A DNA stretch of 46,278 nt from Gammaproteobacteria bacterium (GCA_002685275.1 NYWX01000001.1:1-46278), one strand, 5' to 3'; shown: positions 19,795-28,533, counted from the stretch's first letter. Made by a program: numbers and translations. The notes: generated from the sequence alone by a model not told the origin.

Positions 19795-21057
19795 TTACTC
19801 TTTGTTATCAGTTTTAAGACTAAAAAGCGCAAAAGCAGCAGCAATAAGTTCTTCATTGGATTCTTCACCTGCCTTACGTAATGTTACGCTGGGTTCATGC
19901 AGAATTTTTTTCATTATTGCTGCAGTTGCATATTCTATAACATCATTTGGAGATTCACCTCGCACCAATCGTTTTTGAGCTAATCCATTTACTTCATTAC
20001 GGATGCCTTCACAATGGTCACGAAGAGCTGCTATTACAGGCACTGCTTGTTTGGACCATTCAATATTAAGATAACGTTTTATTTCTTCATCAATTAACAT
20101 ATCTGCTTCAATTGCCGCCGCTTTTCTATTGCCTTGACCTTGTTTTATTACCTTATCTAGATCATCTATAGAATAAAGATAAACATCTCTGAGATCACCA
20201 ACGCCTGTTTCAATATCTCGCGGAACTGCGATATCAATTGCAAAGATTAACTCTCTCTTACGTTTTTTTATGGCAGATTCCACATGAGAAACTCGTATGA
20301 TTGGCTCAGGGCTAGCAGTTGAGCAAATCAATATATCTGCTTTATGTAATGTACTCTCTATTCTTGAGAGCGGTATAGCTATTCCATTGAAGTGCCTTGC
20401 TAATTTTCGAGCTTGATCAATACTGCGGTTAGCAATAATTAATTGGCCAATATTTTTATTAAATAAATGTTTCGCAAGTAGTTCCACTGAAGCTCCCGCA
20501 CCTACTAGTAATGCTGTTCGTTTTTCAAATCCAGCAAAAAATTGATTAGCAAGGTTAACAGCTGCAGATGCTATTGATACTGGACGCGCACCAATCTGGG
20601 TGTCTGTTCTTATTTTTTTTGCAACAGAAAAAGTGTGCTGCATTAGACGGCCGAGTTTATTTTTTGAGGTACCGACATCTTGTGCTTGGCGAAAAGCATC
20701 TTTTAATTGTCCTAGAATTTGAGTTTCCCCAAGCACCATTGAATCAAGTCCAGAGGCAACTCTAAAGATGTGTCTTATTGCTGCGTCATTACTTCTTGTA
20801 AATATAGAATTTGAAAAAGCTTGACCTAGATTCTTTTCGTTAATTAACCATTGGTGTAATTCTTCACTGCAATCGATATTCGCAATGATATAAAATTCTG
20901 TTCGATTGCAAGTTGATAAGAGAATAGACTCACTAACGCCGGGTAACTTAACAACACTTTTGAGTGCGCACACAATATCTTTTCCCGAGAAAACAACTTG
21001 CTCGCGAATTTCGACAGGTGCCGTGTTATGGTTTATCCCAATAATTTGCAGCGTCAT
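19795..21057 (-). CDS. hemA: Glutamyl-tRNA reductase
   Basis: NADPH-dependent enzyme that reduces Glu-tRNA(Glu) to glutamate-1-semialdehyde, the first committed step of the C5 tetrapyrrole pathway. The catalytic cysteine is C50 in LLSTCNRTEFY, and the N-terminal GINHNTAPVEIRE block, the central Rossmann domain (LLVGAGASVELLAKHL) and the C-terminal dimerisation helices are present. At 420 residues it is full length. It diverges from the TPR/lolB transcription unit across about 200 bp holding a Fur-box-like palindrome. Confidence 0.97.
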   Translation of the reverse strand: MTLQIIGINHNTAPVEIREQVVFSGKDIVCALKSVVKLPGVSESILLSTCNRTEFYIIANIDCSEELHQWLINEKNLGQAFSNSIFTRSNDAAIRHIFRVASGLDSMVLGETQILGQLKDAFRQAQDVGTSKNKLGRLMQHTFSVAKKIRTDTQIGARPVSIASAAVNLANQFFAGFEKRTALLVGAGASVELLAKHLFNKNIGQLIIANRSIDQARKLARHFNGIAIPLSRIESTLHKADILICSTASPEPIIRVSHVESAIKKRKRELIFAIDIAVPRDIETGVGDLRDVYLYSIDDLDKVIKQGQGNRKAAAIEADMLIDEEIKRYLNIEWSKQAVPVIAALRDHCEGIRNEVNGLAQKRLVRGESPNDVIEYATAAIMKKILHEPSVTLRKAGEESNEELIAAAFALFSLKTDNKE

Positions 21058-21199
21058 AACATAAATTAAAAGTGCCGATATGACATCTAAGGATTAAAAA
21101 ATACATATCATAAGCGAACTAAGCTACTAGATCCTTGTCTCTTTAAAATATTTTTTTGTTGTCTTGCTAAAGTATTTATAAATAAAATTAAACAGTTTT

Positions 21200-21214
21200 T
21201 GAGAACCATTCTCA
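21200..21214. promoter_or_regulatory. Fur-box-like palindrome between hemA and the TPR-lolB unit
   Basis: TGAGAACCATTCTCA has perfect 6-bp arms around CCA. It matches the 7-1-7 Fur layout TGATAATnATTATCA at 11 of 14 arm positions and differs by one base from the common variant TGAGAATCATTCTCA. It is about 46 bp upstream of the TPR gene ATG and about 140 bp upstream of hemA. A GC-rich imperfect palindrome (21217-21232, arms GCGG/CCGC around CTGCAG) lies immediately downstream. Regulation by Fur is inference. Confidence 0.42.
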
Positions 21215-21260
21215 TTGCGGCCTGCAGTCCGCGTCGTTGGCTTATATAGAAGAAATATTT

Positions 21261-22955
21261 ATGCTAAAAAAACATCGATACAATTTGCTTAGCTGTATAA
21301 TTTTTATATTTTTTTTAATTAATTTTTTTAATTTTGACTCAGTTTTTGCTAACCAGGATTCAAATTCAACGGTCAATGCGCACTTATTCCAAGTTAAGAG
21401 GGCTCTAGATTCCGATGATTATTCAGTTGCTGCGACCCAGTATCGAAAGGCGGCTAAGTCAAGTGATAGTATTGAAATCGCGCAAATGGCAATTCGATTT
21501 GGGTTAACTTATGGATTTCATGAAGAAGCATTATTATCTGCCAAACACTGGTTAAAGCTTGATGGGGGCAGTAAAGAAGTTCGCTTTATCTTAGGGCAGA
21601 TTTATTTTCGGATAAATAAATTAAAAAAATCAAAATCTAACTTCCAAAAATATTTAAAAATGAGTTCGAAGGTGCCTACTGAAAATTTATTACCACTAGC
21701 TAACTATTTAAGTAAAGAGGGTTACCCAAAACGCGCTGATAGATTGATGCGTCTTCTAGCAAAGCCATATCTTAAATCAGCTTCAGCACAATATGCTGTT
21801 GCTTTTTTGGCTCTTCAAGCAGGTGAAATAAAGTATGCTAAAAAACAACTAATTCGATCTTTAAAATTAAAACCTGATTTTCACCAATCTAAATTTCTAT
21901 ATGCCAAAGCTTTGATGTTTGAAGGAAAAGCAAATGAAGCGATAAGTTACCTCGAGTATTTTATTGGCGACAGCTCTCAGCCAAATCCAGATGCCAGAAT
22001 AGAGTTAGCAAATCTTTATATAATGGTTAACAGAGATGAGGATGCATTAGGGCAGATTAACCAGGTTCTTATTGAACAAAATGGTCGCGAGGATGCGCTT
22101 CAGCTAATGGGTATTATTTATTATCGTTCAAATCAATTTAATGCTGCGTGGGAAAATTTTCAAGATTTACTAGTTTCTGCTAATTATCGAATGGATGCTT
22201 TATTTTATCTTGCAAGAATCTCACATCATCGAAAACAATACGTACGTGCTATACGTTTATATAGTCAAGTTAACTTTGGAGAAAATGCGAAACTATCTCA
22301 TCGTGAAGCAAGCTTTTTGCTCGCCTATCAATTAAATGACTCTGAGGGTGCTTTTATCCTTTTAGAAGAATTTAAAAAAAAATCACCAATCTATGCAGTT
22401 GATGCTTTAATGTTAAAAGCTCAGTTATTATCTTCTTTGAAACGTTATGAAGAAGCAATTCTTTTATATAACCAATTAATAAAATTTCGCCCAGAAAACC
22501 AATACTTATTTTTTATGTATGCTAAAACTATGGTTCTTGCTGGTCAGATTGATAAATCAGTAACTGCATATCGAGCTGCGGTAAAGCGCTGGCCAAACAA
22601 CCCTGAAATGCTCAATGCGCTAGGCTACACACTAGCTAATAACAACGAAAGGTTTGCTGAGAGTGAAAGATTTATTCGAAAAGCATTAAAATTAGATCCT
22701 GATAATCCTGCAATTATCGATAGTCTTGGATGGATATTATTTAAAACAGGACGATATAATGAGGCACTTAATGAACTGCGTCGCGCTTATTTAAGACTTA
22801 AAGATCCAGAAGTTGTTTCTCACATTATTGAAGTTTTAGTCGTACTTGAGCAATATAATGAAGCTTATCAGATTCTTAAATATGCAGAAAATTCTTTGCC
22901 AACAAGTGAGCTAATAAAAGATGTTCGTAAACGATATTTTACTGAATCGCCATAA
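21261..22955 (+). CDS. Secreted tetratricopeptide-repeat protein (PA4667-like)
   Basis: A protein of 564 residues with an N-terminal hydrophobic signal segment (about residues 8-31, likely cleaved after the VFA near N32) and then TPR helices almost to the end. The clearest repeats are near residues 60-130 and in the C-terminal third (AEARFIRKALKLDPDNP-like and EALNELRRAYLRLKDP-like units). TPR proteins are scaffolds, and the specific partner is unknown. A homologous gene sits between hemA and lolB in Pseudomonas, which suggests an envelope role connected with lipoprotein handling, but this is only context. I chose the ATG at 21261; a TTG eight codons upstream has no supporting feature. The stop overlaps lolB by 35 bp. 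Confidence 0.85.
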   Translation: MLKKHRYNLLSCIIFIFFLINFFNFDSVFANQDSNSTVNAHLFQVKRALDSDDYSVAATQYRKAAKSSDSIEIAQMAIRFGLTYGFHEEALLSAKHWLKLDGGSKEVRFILGQIYFRINKLKKSKSNFQKYLKMSSKVPTENLLPLANYLSKEGYPKRADRLMRLLAKPYLKSASAQYAVAFLALQAGEIKYAKKQLIRSLKLKPDFHQSKFLYAKALMFEGKANEAISYLEYFIGDSSQPNPDARIELANLYIMVNRDEDALGQINQVLIEQNGREDALQLMGIIYYRSNQFNAAWENFQDLLVSANYRMDALFYLARISHHRKQYVRAIRLYSQVNFGENAKLSHREASFLLAYQLNDSEGAFILLEEFKKKSPIYAVDALMLKAQLLSSLKRYEEAILLYNQLIKFRPENQYLFFMYAKTMVLAGQIDKSVTAYRAAVKRWPNNPEMLNALGYTLANNNERFAESERFIRKALKLDPDNPAIIDSLGWILFKTGRYNEALNELRRAYLRLKDPEVVSHIIEVLVVLEQYNEAYQILKYAENSLPTSELIKDVRKRYFTESP

Positions 22956-23556
22956 AATATTTCTTTTTCGCTTAGCAAAAATAAGCGCATGTTGCATAAT
23001 CTTGTCCAGCTGCACAGCTTTGAAATTATCTAATGAACCTATATTCATTGAAAGCTTTGATTCACGACAGGAATTTTTGGATAAATTAGATAGTTGGGAG
23101 TTTCGAAGTCGTATTGCAATAAAAGTTGGAGAAGAAGGTTTTAATGGAAAGTTACATTGGATTCAGACAAGTAATAAATCTTATTTAACATTAAACGGTC
23201 CGATAGGATTTGGCGCATTAAAGATTAAAAGTAACGGTGTTATCGTATCTTTGACAGATATAAATGGTAATAAATCAGTTTTAGAAAACCCAGAAACAGA
23301 TATTTTTAATATTTATGGATGGCATATTCCCATCAATAGTTTTCAATACTGGATATTAGGAATCCCAAACCCTTCAGCCAAAAAGGAATTTACTGTTGAT
23401 GAAAACGGCCTTATGAGCTGGCTTCAGCAAGGTAATTGGGAGATTAACATCTCACGTTATCGAAAATTTTCAGGGCAAAAAATGCCCTATATCCTCAAAA
23501 TGAGTAATTCTGACACCGATATAAATATAATTATTGACAAATGGATGTTCAACTAG
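22921..23556 (+). CDS. lolB: Outer-membrane lipoprotein receptor LolB
   Basis: LolB accepts lipoproteins from the periplasmic carrier LolA and inserts them in the outer membrane. The signal peptide ends in a lipobox ILSSC with the lipidated cysteine at C31. The body shows LolB-type blocks: LDSWEFRSRIAIKV, FNGKLHWIQ, LTLNGPIGFGALKI and FQYWILGIPNP. At 211 residues it is close to E. coli LolB (207). The ATG at 22921 lies 35 bp inside the TPR gene, and no better canonical start exists before the signal peptide. Sequence conservation in LolB is low, so context adds weight to this call. Confidence 0.88.
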   Translation: MFVNDILLNRHKIFLFRLAKISACCIILSSCTALKLSNEPIFIESFDSRQEFLDKLDSWEFRSRIAIKVGEEGFNGKLHWIQTSNKSYLTLNGPIGFGALKIKSNGVIVSLTDINGNKSVLENPETDIFNIYGWHIPINSFQYWILGIPNPSAKKEFTVDENGLMSWLQQGNWEINISRYRKFSGQKMPYILKMSNSDTDINIIIDKWMFN

Positions 23557-23558
23557 CG

Positions 23559-23587
23559 TTGACAGTGGACTGACGTGTAAGCACAAT
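23559..23587 (+). promoter_or_regulatory. Candidate sigma-70 promoter for tRNA-Gln/prs
   Basis: A perfect TTGACA (23559-23564) just after the lolB stop is followed after 17 bp by CACAAT (23582-23587). Transcription would begin near 23594, about 20 nt before the tRNA-Gln gene. Consensus match only. Confidence 0.5.
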
Positions 23588-23615
23588 TCCATCGTAATAT
23601 TATTCTAATTTTTAT

Positions 23616-23690
23616 TGGGGCGTAGCCAAGCGGTAAGGCATCGGGTTTTGATCCCGTGTACCGCAGGTTCGAATCCTGCCGCCCCAGCCA
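23616..23690 (+). tRNA. tRNA-Gln (anticodon TTG)
   Basis: A 75-nt cloverleaf with encoded CCA. The acceptor stem TGGGGCG pairs fully with CGCCCCA, the discriminator is G, and the anticodon loop TTTTGAT places TTG at 23648-23650. The TTCGAAT T-loop is present, and the 5' and 3' ends resemble E. coli tRNA-Gln closely. It lies between lolB and prs, where Pseudomonas also has a tRNA-Gln, and is probably cotranscribed with prs. With gatCAB nearby, this tRNA may be charged with Glu first and then amidated. Confidence 0.96.
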
Positions 23691-23713
23691 TCTTTTGGCC
23701 TTAAGGGGGCATC

Positions 23714-24667
23714 GTGGATCTGGCAACAATAGCAGTTTTTTCGGGTAACGCTCATCCTAGACTAGCGCAAGAGGTAGCTCGCTTTTTAAGAGTCCCCCTT
23801 GGGCGCGCTCATGTGGGTAATTTCTCAGATGGTGAGAATAATGTCGAAATTTTAGAGAATATTCGCGGCAGAGAAACTTTTATTATTCAACCTACTTGCC
23901 CGCCAGCTTCTGAAAACCTAATGGAGCTTTTGGTTATGGTTGATGCCGTCAGGCGCGCTTCTGCAGCAAGCATTACTGCAGTGGTCCCTTATTTTGGTTT
24001 TGCTAGGCAAGATAGGCGTCCGCGCTCCGCGAGGGTGCCCATTACTGTAAAATTAGTAGCCAAAATGTTTGCAACTGCAGGTGTCGATCGAATCTTATCA
24101 GTTGATTTGCACACCGATCAGATTCAAGGTTTTTTTGATATAGCTATTGATAATGTTTATGCATCCCCATTACTACTTGGAGATATTTGGAAGCAAAAAT
24201 ATGAAGATATGGTAGTTGTATCACCTGATGTGGGTGGGGTTGTAAGAGCACGGGCACTTGCAAAGCGTTTAGGTGATGCTGATCTTGTTATAATTGATAA
24301 GCGTCGTGATAAGGCAAATCAATCTGAAGTCATGAATATCATAGGTGAAGTTGAAGGTAAAAATTGTGTAATGGTTGATGATATAGTTGATACAGCTGGT
24401 ACATTATGTCAAGCAGCAAGGGCGTTAAAAGATCGAGGCGCACTTAGTGTAACGGCTTATATTACTCATGCGGTGCTATCTAGTTCTGCTGTAAAAAGAA
24501 TATCTGAATCCGAGCTTGCTGAGCTTGTTGTTACGGATACTATTCCACTTCGTAAAGATGCCCAAGCATGCCCAAAGATTCGCCAATTATCGACTGCCGA
24601 ACTTTTGGCAGAGACAATTAGACGAATCTCTAATGATGAATCAGTAAGTTCTCTTTACCTAGATTAG
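23714..24667 (+). CDS. prs: Ribose-phosphate pyrophosphokinase (PRPP synthase)
   Basis: Makes 5-phosphoribosyl-1-pyrophosphate from ribose-5-phosphate and ATP, for nucleotides, histidine, tryptophan and NAD. In 317 residues the blocks [38 protein letters not shown] (flexible and ATP-binding loops), [14 protein letters not shown] and the PRPP-binding [13 protein letters not shown] are all intact. The start is GTG at 23714, preceded by a strong purine-rich Shine-Dalgarno (AAGGGGG) ending 4 nt upstream. It lies 23 bp after tRNA-Gln. Confidence 0.97.
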   Translation: MDLATIAVFSGNAHPRLAQEVARFLRVPLGRAHVGNFSDGENNVEILENIRGRETFIIQPTCPPASENLMELLVMVDAVRRASAASITAVVPYFGFARQDRRPRSARVPITVKLVAKMFATAGVDRILSVDLHTDQIQGFFDIAIDNVYASPLLLGDIWKQKYEDMVVVSPDVGGVVRARALAKRLGDADLVIIDKRRDKANQSEVMNIIGEVEGKNCVMVDDIVDTAGTLCQAARALKDRGALSVTAYITHAVLSSSAVKRISESELAELVVTDTIPLRKDAQACPKIRQLSTAELLAETIRRISNDESVSSLYLD

Positions 24668-24692
24668 TCAGTGGGTTAACATTCCTGCCCTT

Positions 24693-24716
24693 GCATGAAT
24701 TGGTCGCGATTCATGC
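24693..24716. repeat. 8-bp perfect inverted repeat between prs and rplY
   Basis: GCATGAAT (24693-24700) and its reverse complement ATTCATGC (24709-24716) flank an 8-nt centre. In RNA this would be a stable hairpin 43 nt before the rplY ATG and 26 nt after the prs stop. It is not followed by a U-run, so it is not a standard intrinsic terminator. An mRNA-stability, processing or leader element is possible. Confidence 0.5.
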
Positions 24717-24759
24717 TAATCTAAATTAATTAAAAACATACAGTTAGTGGAGAAAAGTC

Positions 24760-25455
24760 ATGAAAGACAATTTCGATCTAATTGCAGAATTTCGCGAAGA
24801 CCAGGGTAAAGGTGCGAGCCGCCGTCTACGTCATAAAGGTAAAGTTCCTGCAATTATTTATGGTGCTGGGCGTCCACCTAGGTCACTTACGTTTGATCAA
24901 AATAAAGTATTGAAAAGACTTGAGGATGAGTCATTTTATTCAAGTGTTTTGAATATTAGAGTAGGTGAAAAATCGCAGTCTGCAATTGTTAAGGATCTAC
25001 AACGGCACCCCGCAAAGCATATAATTATGCATATAGATTTTCAGCGTATTGTTGATGACGAGGAGATTAAGATGAATATTCCTCTTCATTTCTTAGGAGA
25101 AGATGTAGCTCCAGGTGTTAAAGAGGGCGGTAGTGTTGCTCATCTTATAAATGATGTTGAAATTTCTTGTTTACCTAAGGATCTTCCTGAATATCTGGAA
25201 GTTGATGTATCAGAGCTAGAGTTAGATAAGATGTTGCATCTTTCTGATATAAAATTACCAAAAGGCGTTGAAATTCTTAACTTAGTGCCTGGTGAAGAGA
25301 ATGATCAAGGTATTGTGTCCATACAAGTAATTAAAGCAGCACCAATTGAAGACGATATATCTATTGAAGCAGAGGACTCTGATGGTGGAGATGCTGGAGT
25401 GGAAGATAACCAGACTAATGAATCTACATCTAATGAAGAATCTAAAAAAGACTAG
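24760..25455 (+). CDS. rplY: 50S ribosomal protein bL25, long CTC form
   Basis: Binds 5S rRNA on the large subunit. The 231-residue protein has the L25 domain (about 1-95: REDQGKGASRRLRHKGKVPAIIYG) and a C-terminal TL5/CTC beta domain (about 96-190). A strongly acidic, low-complexity tail of some 35 residues follows (rich in Asp, Glu, Ser and Asn). E. coli L25 has only the first domain. The ATG has a good Shine-Dalgarno (GTGGAGAA) about 7 nt upstream. A perfect terminator follows the stop. Confidence 0.95.
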   Translation: MKDNFDLIAEFREDQGKGASRRLRHKGKVPAIIYGAGRPPRSLTFDQNKVLKRLEDESFYSSVLNIRVGEKSQSAIVKDLQRHPAKHIIMHIDFQRIVDDEEIKMNIPLHFLGEDVAPGVKEGGSVAHLINDVEISCLPKDLPEYLEVDVSELELDKMLHLSDIKLPKGVEILNLVPGEENDQGIVSIQVIKAAPIEDDISIEAEDSDGGDAGVEDNQTNESTSNEESKKD

Positions 25456-25473
25456 TTGAGACTTATGAGAAAC

Positions 25474-25501
25474 AAAAAGACCGCCAATTGGCGGTCTTTT
25501 T
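25474..25501. terminator. Strong, symmetrical intrinsic terminator after rplY
   Basis: A 12-bp perfect stem AAAAAGACCGCC/GGCGGTCTTTTT with an AATT loop. The downstream arm supplies a T5 tract, and the upstream A5 makes the element work in either direction. It lies 18 bp after the rplY stop and ends only 15 nt before the pth ATG, so read-through or a promoter inside or just after it must express pth. Confidence 0.93.
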
Positions 25502-25516
25502 GTATAAAATGAAACT

Positions 25517-26095
25517 ATGTCAGATTTTATTCAAATTATCGCCGGCCTCGGAAACCCAGGGGAAAAATATGAGCGCACCTTACATAATGCTGGATTCTGG
25601 TTCGTAGAAGCTTTGGCATTAAAGTATGGAGGTGTATTTCGATATGAAAAAAAATTTGATCTAGGCTATTGTAAAATCAATTTAAAAGATGACGATATTT
25701 GGCTAATCAAGCCACAAAATTATATGAACCTCAGCGGCAAACCAATTAAAAGTTTTATTGATTATTATCGATTAGAGGTAAGCAAACTTCTCGTTGTGCA
25801 TGATGAAATTGATTTGCCATCGGATAAAACACGCTTAAAAGCTGGCGGCGGTCATGGCGGACATAATGGTATTCGTGATGTGATACATCATTGTGGCGCA
25901 GAATTTTTTCGTTTACGTTTGGGGGTTGGCCATCCGGGTCATAAGAGTAAGGTAATTGACTATGTCTTAAAGTCTGGATCTAAAGAAGTTGAGAATGCAA
26001 TTAATAATAATATTGATGACGCAATCAAAGTTATACCCCTTCTTATAAAAGAAGGCTTCGATGCAGCAACTAAAGTTTTACATACAAAAGAGTAA
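25517..26095 (+). CDS. pth: Peptidyl-tRNA hydrolase
   Basis: Releases peptides from dropped-off peptidyl-tRNAs. The active-site residues are N13 (GLGNPG), H23 (ERTLHNAGF) and D96 (VVHDEIDLP), and the GGHGGHNGIRD block is present. The 192-residue length is normal. The ATG lies 15 nt after the terminator hairpin and has no Shine-Dalgarno. The only obvious -10-like hexamer, TATAAA at 25503-25508, would make an almost leaderless message. The usual neighbours (rplY before, ychF after) are conserved. Confidence 0.96.
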   Translation: MSDFIQIIAGLGNPGEKYERTLHNAGFWFVEALALKYGGVFRYEKKFDLGYCKINLKDDDIWLIKPQNYMNLSGKPIKSFIDYYRLEVSKLLVVHDEIDLPSDKTRLKAGGGHGGHNGIRDVIHHCGAEFFRLRLGVGHPGHKSKVIDYVLKSGSKEVENAINNNIDDAIKVIPLLIKEGFDAATKVLHTKE

Positions 26096-26100
26096 ATTAA

Positions 26101-27192
26101 ATGGCTATTACTTGTGGCATTGTAGGTTTACCAAATGTTGGTAAGTCAACCCTTTTTAACGCATTAACTTCAGCTGAGATTGCAGCTGAAAACTATCCAT
26201 TTTGTACCATTGAGCCAAATATTGGAATTGTTCCGGTACCAGATAAACGTCTTTTGGAGCTGGCCAAAATCGTTAACCCTCAAAAAATTTTATCAACGAC
26301 TATGGAGTTTGTTGATATTGCAGGATTAGTTGCTGGGGCCTCAAAAGGTGAGGGTTTAGGAAATCAATTTTTGGCAAATATCCGCGAGACTAATGCGATT
26401 GCTCACGTAGTACGTTGTTTTGACAATGATGATATTTCCCATGTCTCAGGAAAAATTGATCCTCTCAATGATATTGAAATCATCAATACTGAGCTTGCTC
26501 TAGCAGATTTAGAATCAATTGAAAAACAGCATGATCGTGCTTCAAAAATAGCTAAGACTGGTGATAAAGATGCAGTTGCATTACAAGCTGCATTAGCGGG
26601 TATTAGGTCTCATCTTGATAAGGGACTTGCAGTTCGAACGCTTGAAAAATCTGATTTACAGAATAAAATTTTAAAATCTATCCACCTTATTACAGATAAA
26701 CCTGTTATGTATGTTGCAAATGTTGATGAAACTGGATTTAAAGATAATAGATACCTTAATGCAGTTCGAGAATACGCAAAAAATGACGGCGCTCAATTTG
26801 TCGCAATATGTGCAGCTATTGAGTCTGAAATAGCACTTCTTGAGGATAAAGATAAGAAAGATTTTCTTTTAGATTTAGGTTTCAATGAGCCAGGTTTAAA
26901 TCGTGTAATTCGTCATGGCTATAGTTTACTTGGCTTGCAAACATACTTTACAGCAGGTGAAAAAGAAGTTCGTGCTTGGACAATTAAGATAGGAGCAACG
27001 GCCCCTCAAGCAGCTGGTGTAATTCACACTGATTTTGAAAAAGGTTTCATTAGAGCAGAAACAATATCGTATGATGATTTTTTAAGAGGTAAAGGAGAGC
27101 AGGGAGCTAGGGAAGCAGGGCGACTCCGCCTTGAGGGGAAAGAGTATATAGTTCAGGAAGGTGATATTTTACATTTTCGATTTAATGTTTGA
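26101..27192 (+). CDS. ychF: Redox-regulated ATPase YchF/Ola1
   Basis: Obg-family P-loop protein that binds ribosomes and prefers ATP over GTP. The Walker A loop GLPNVGKST is at 9-17, the switch segment [21 protein letters not shown] follows, and the specificity motif is NVDE (in VMYVANVDE) rather than NKxD, which accounts for ATP preference. A coiled-coil insert and a C-terminal TGS domain ([21 protein letters not shown] onward) complete the 363 residues. It starts 5 bp after pth, so the two are cotranscribed. Confidence 0.97.
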   Translation: MAITCGIVGLPNVGKSTLFNALTSAEIAAENYPFCTIEPNIGIVPVPDKRLLELAKIVNPQKILSTTMEFVDIAGLVAGASKGEGLGNQFLANIRETNAIAHVVRCFDNDDISHVSGKIDPLNDIEIINTELALADLESIEKQHDRASKIAKTGDKDAVALQAALAGIRSHLDKGLAVRTLEKSDLQNKILKSIHLITDKPVMYVANVDETGFKDNRYLNAVREYAKNDGAQFVAICAAIESEIALLEDKDKKDFLLDLGFNEPGLNRVIRHGYSLLGLQTYFTAGEKEVRAWTIKIGATAPQAAGVIHTDFEKGFIRAETISYDDFLRGKGEQGAREAGRLRLEGKEYIVQEGDILHFRFNV

Positions 27193-27223
27193 CTTTAAAG
27201 CCTGCTTGAAAATTAATTTAATC

Positions 27224-27252
27224 TTGACAGCTACCTGTAGCATAAGGAGAAT
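27224..27252 (+). promoter_or_regulatory. Candidate promoter of tRNA-Met
   Basis: A perfect TTGACA (27224-27229) is followed after 17 bp by GAGAAT (27247-27252, four of six consensus positions). Transcription would start near 27259, about 9 nt before the tRNA. Consensus match only. Confidence 0.42.
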
Positions 27253-27267
27253 TTGCAGCTCAAATCA

Positions 27268-27344
27268 GGTGATGTAGCTCAGTTGGTTAGAGCGACGGAC
27301 TCATAACCCGTAGGTCGGTGGTTCAAATCCACCCTTCACCACCA
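27268..27344 (+). tRNA. tRNA with CAT anticodon, probably elongator tRNA-Met
   Basis: A 77-nt cloverleaf with encoded CCA, discriminator A and anticodon CAT at 27302-27304 (loop CTCATAA). The D arm (GCTC AGTTGGTTA GAGC) and T arm (GGTGG TTCAAAT CCACC) are regular. It is not an initiator, because the first acceptor pair is G-C and the anticodon stem lacks the three G-C pairs. Two stem mismatches occur: U-U at acceptor position 6-67 (27273/27335) and A-C next to the anticodon loop (27299/27307). A CAT tRNA can also be tRNA-Ile2 modified to lysidine; position after ychF matches tRNA-Met in Pseudomonas. Confidence 0.88.
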
Positions 27345-27526
27345 ATTAGAGGTATCGTTATAATCTAAAATTGACTTGGATTAAATGCGCTGCCTAATTA
27401 TTTAAAAAAATTAAGTTGATATATCATCATTTGAAGATTATAAAATAAGACATAGAAAACATCTTTGATAGATTTACCCTTAAATATTTAGAGTGTTTCC
27501 AACTTGTTAATATGGGAGCATAGCTT

Positions 27527-28504
27527 ATGACTAAAAAAACTTTATTGATTGGAGACATCGGTGGTACAAATGCCCGTTTTGCGGAAGCAAACTCTGAATA
27601 TACGTCCTTTGATAAAGTAGTAAATTTGAAATGCACTGATTTTTCATCTGCAGATGATGCAATCAGATATTATCTTGATAAAATTTGTACAACTTCACCC
27701 GATGTAATTTGTTTGGCTGCTGCTGGACCAATAATTTCTGACACAATACAAGTTACAAATAATCACTGGAAGTTGGATGCAGAAGTTTTAAAAAAAGATT
27801 TTAATATTAACAGAGTGCGGTTATTAAATGATTTTGAGGCAGCTGCTTATTCAATAACCCAGTTTAAAGAATCTGACCTCCAACCTCTAGGTCCTTTGCA
27901 TGCAGTTTGCTTACCCAGCGATGAATTTAACGTTGCAATAATTGGAGCTGGAACTGGGTTTGGTGCAGCAGGTTTAGTTTGCTCTGAAAATACAATTATT
28001 CCAGTTGTTGGAGAAGGTGGCCATATTAGTTTTGCTCCAAATTCAAAAATTCAGACAGAAATCTTTAAAGTTTTAAAAAATAATTATGATCGTGTAATTG
28101 TAGAAAGATTAGTGTCAGGTCCAGGAATAGAAAATATCTATACGTCTTTAGCGCTTATTCATAATGAAGAATGCAGATCATTAACTGCTAAAGAAATTTT
28201 TGAAAAAGCCCAAGCTGATAGTGATTTACGTGCTGTTGAGTCAGTAAATATTTTTTTTGAAATTCTCGGGCAGTTAGCAGGTGATATTGCTTTATGCATG
28301 GGTGCAAGAGACGGAATCTTTTTAGCGGGAGGTATTGTAAAAAGGTATCCTGAACTTCTTATGCAAAGTAAATTTCGAAATGCGTTTGAAAGTAAAGGAC
28401 GTCAACGTCCATATATGGAACGTATTCCTACAATGCTAGTTACTCATAATAACCCTGGACTTCTTGGTGCTGCATATTGTGCACTGAATCTATCTTTAGA
28501 TTAA
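27527..28504 (+). CDS. glk: Glucokinase (bacterial Glk family)
   Basis: Phosphorylates glucose with ATP in the cytoplasm. The 325 residues show the phosphate loop GDIGGTNARFA (9-19), the catalytic-aspartate block LLNDFEAAAYSI, the adenosine-side loop IIGAGTGFGAAGL, the EGGHISFAP glucose-binding block and the C-terminal IFLAGGIVKRYPELL. Length and motifs fit group A Glk rather than ROK kinases, which would carry a CxCGxxGCxE zinc motif. The ATG at 27527 is preceded by GGGAG at a proper distance. It appears monocistronic, 182 bp after tRNA-Met, and that gap shows nothing else I can support. Confidence 0.93.
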   Translation: MTKKTLLIGDIGGTNARFAEANSEYTSFDKVVNLKCTDFSSADDAIRYYLDKICTTSPDVICLAAAGPIISDTIQVTNNHWKLDAEVLKKDFNINRVRLLNDFEAAAYSITQFKESDLQPLGPLHAVCLPSDEFNVAIIGAGTGFGAAGLVCSENTIIPVVGEGGHISFAPNSKIQTEIFKVLKNNYDRVIVERLVSGPGIENIYTSLALIHNEECRSLTAKEIFEKAQADSDLRAVESVNIFFEILGQLAGDIALCMGARDGIFLAGGIVKRYPELLMQSKFRNAFESKGRQRPYMERIPTMLVTHNNPGLLGAAYCALNLSLD

Positions 28505-28533
28505 ATAATTTCTTTTATTGAAATATAATTTAT

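Noticed and set aside
27427..27636. Minus-strand open frame over the glk start
   Set aside because: Shadow of glk with no ribosome binding site and no family resemblance.
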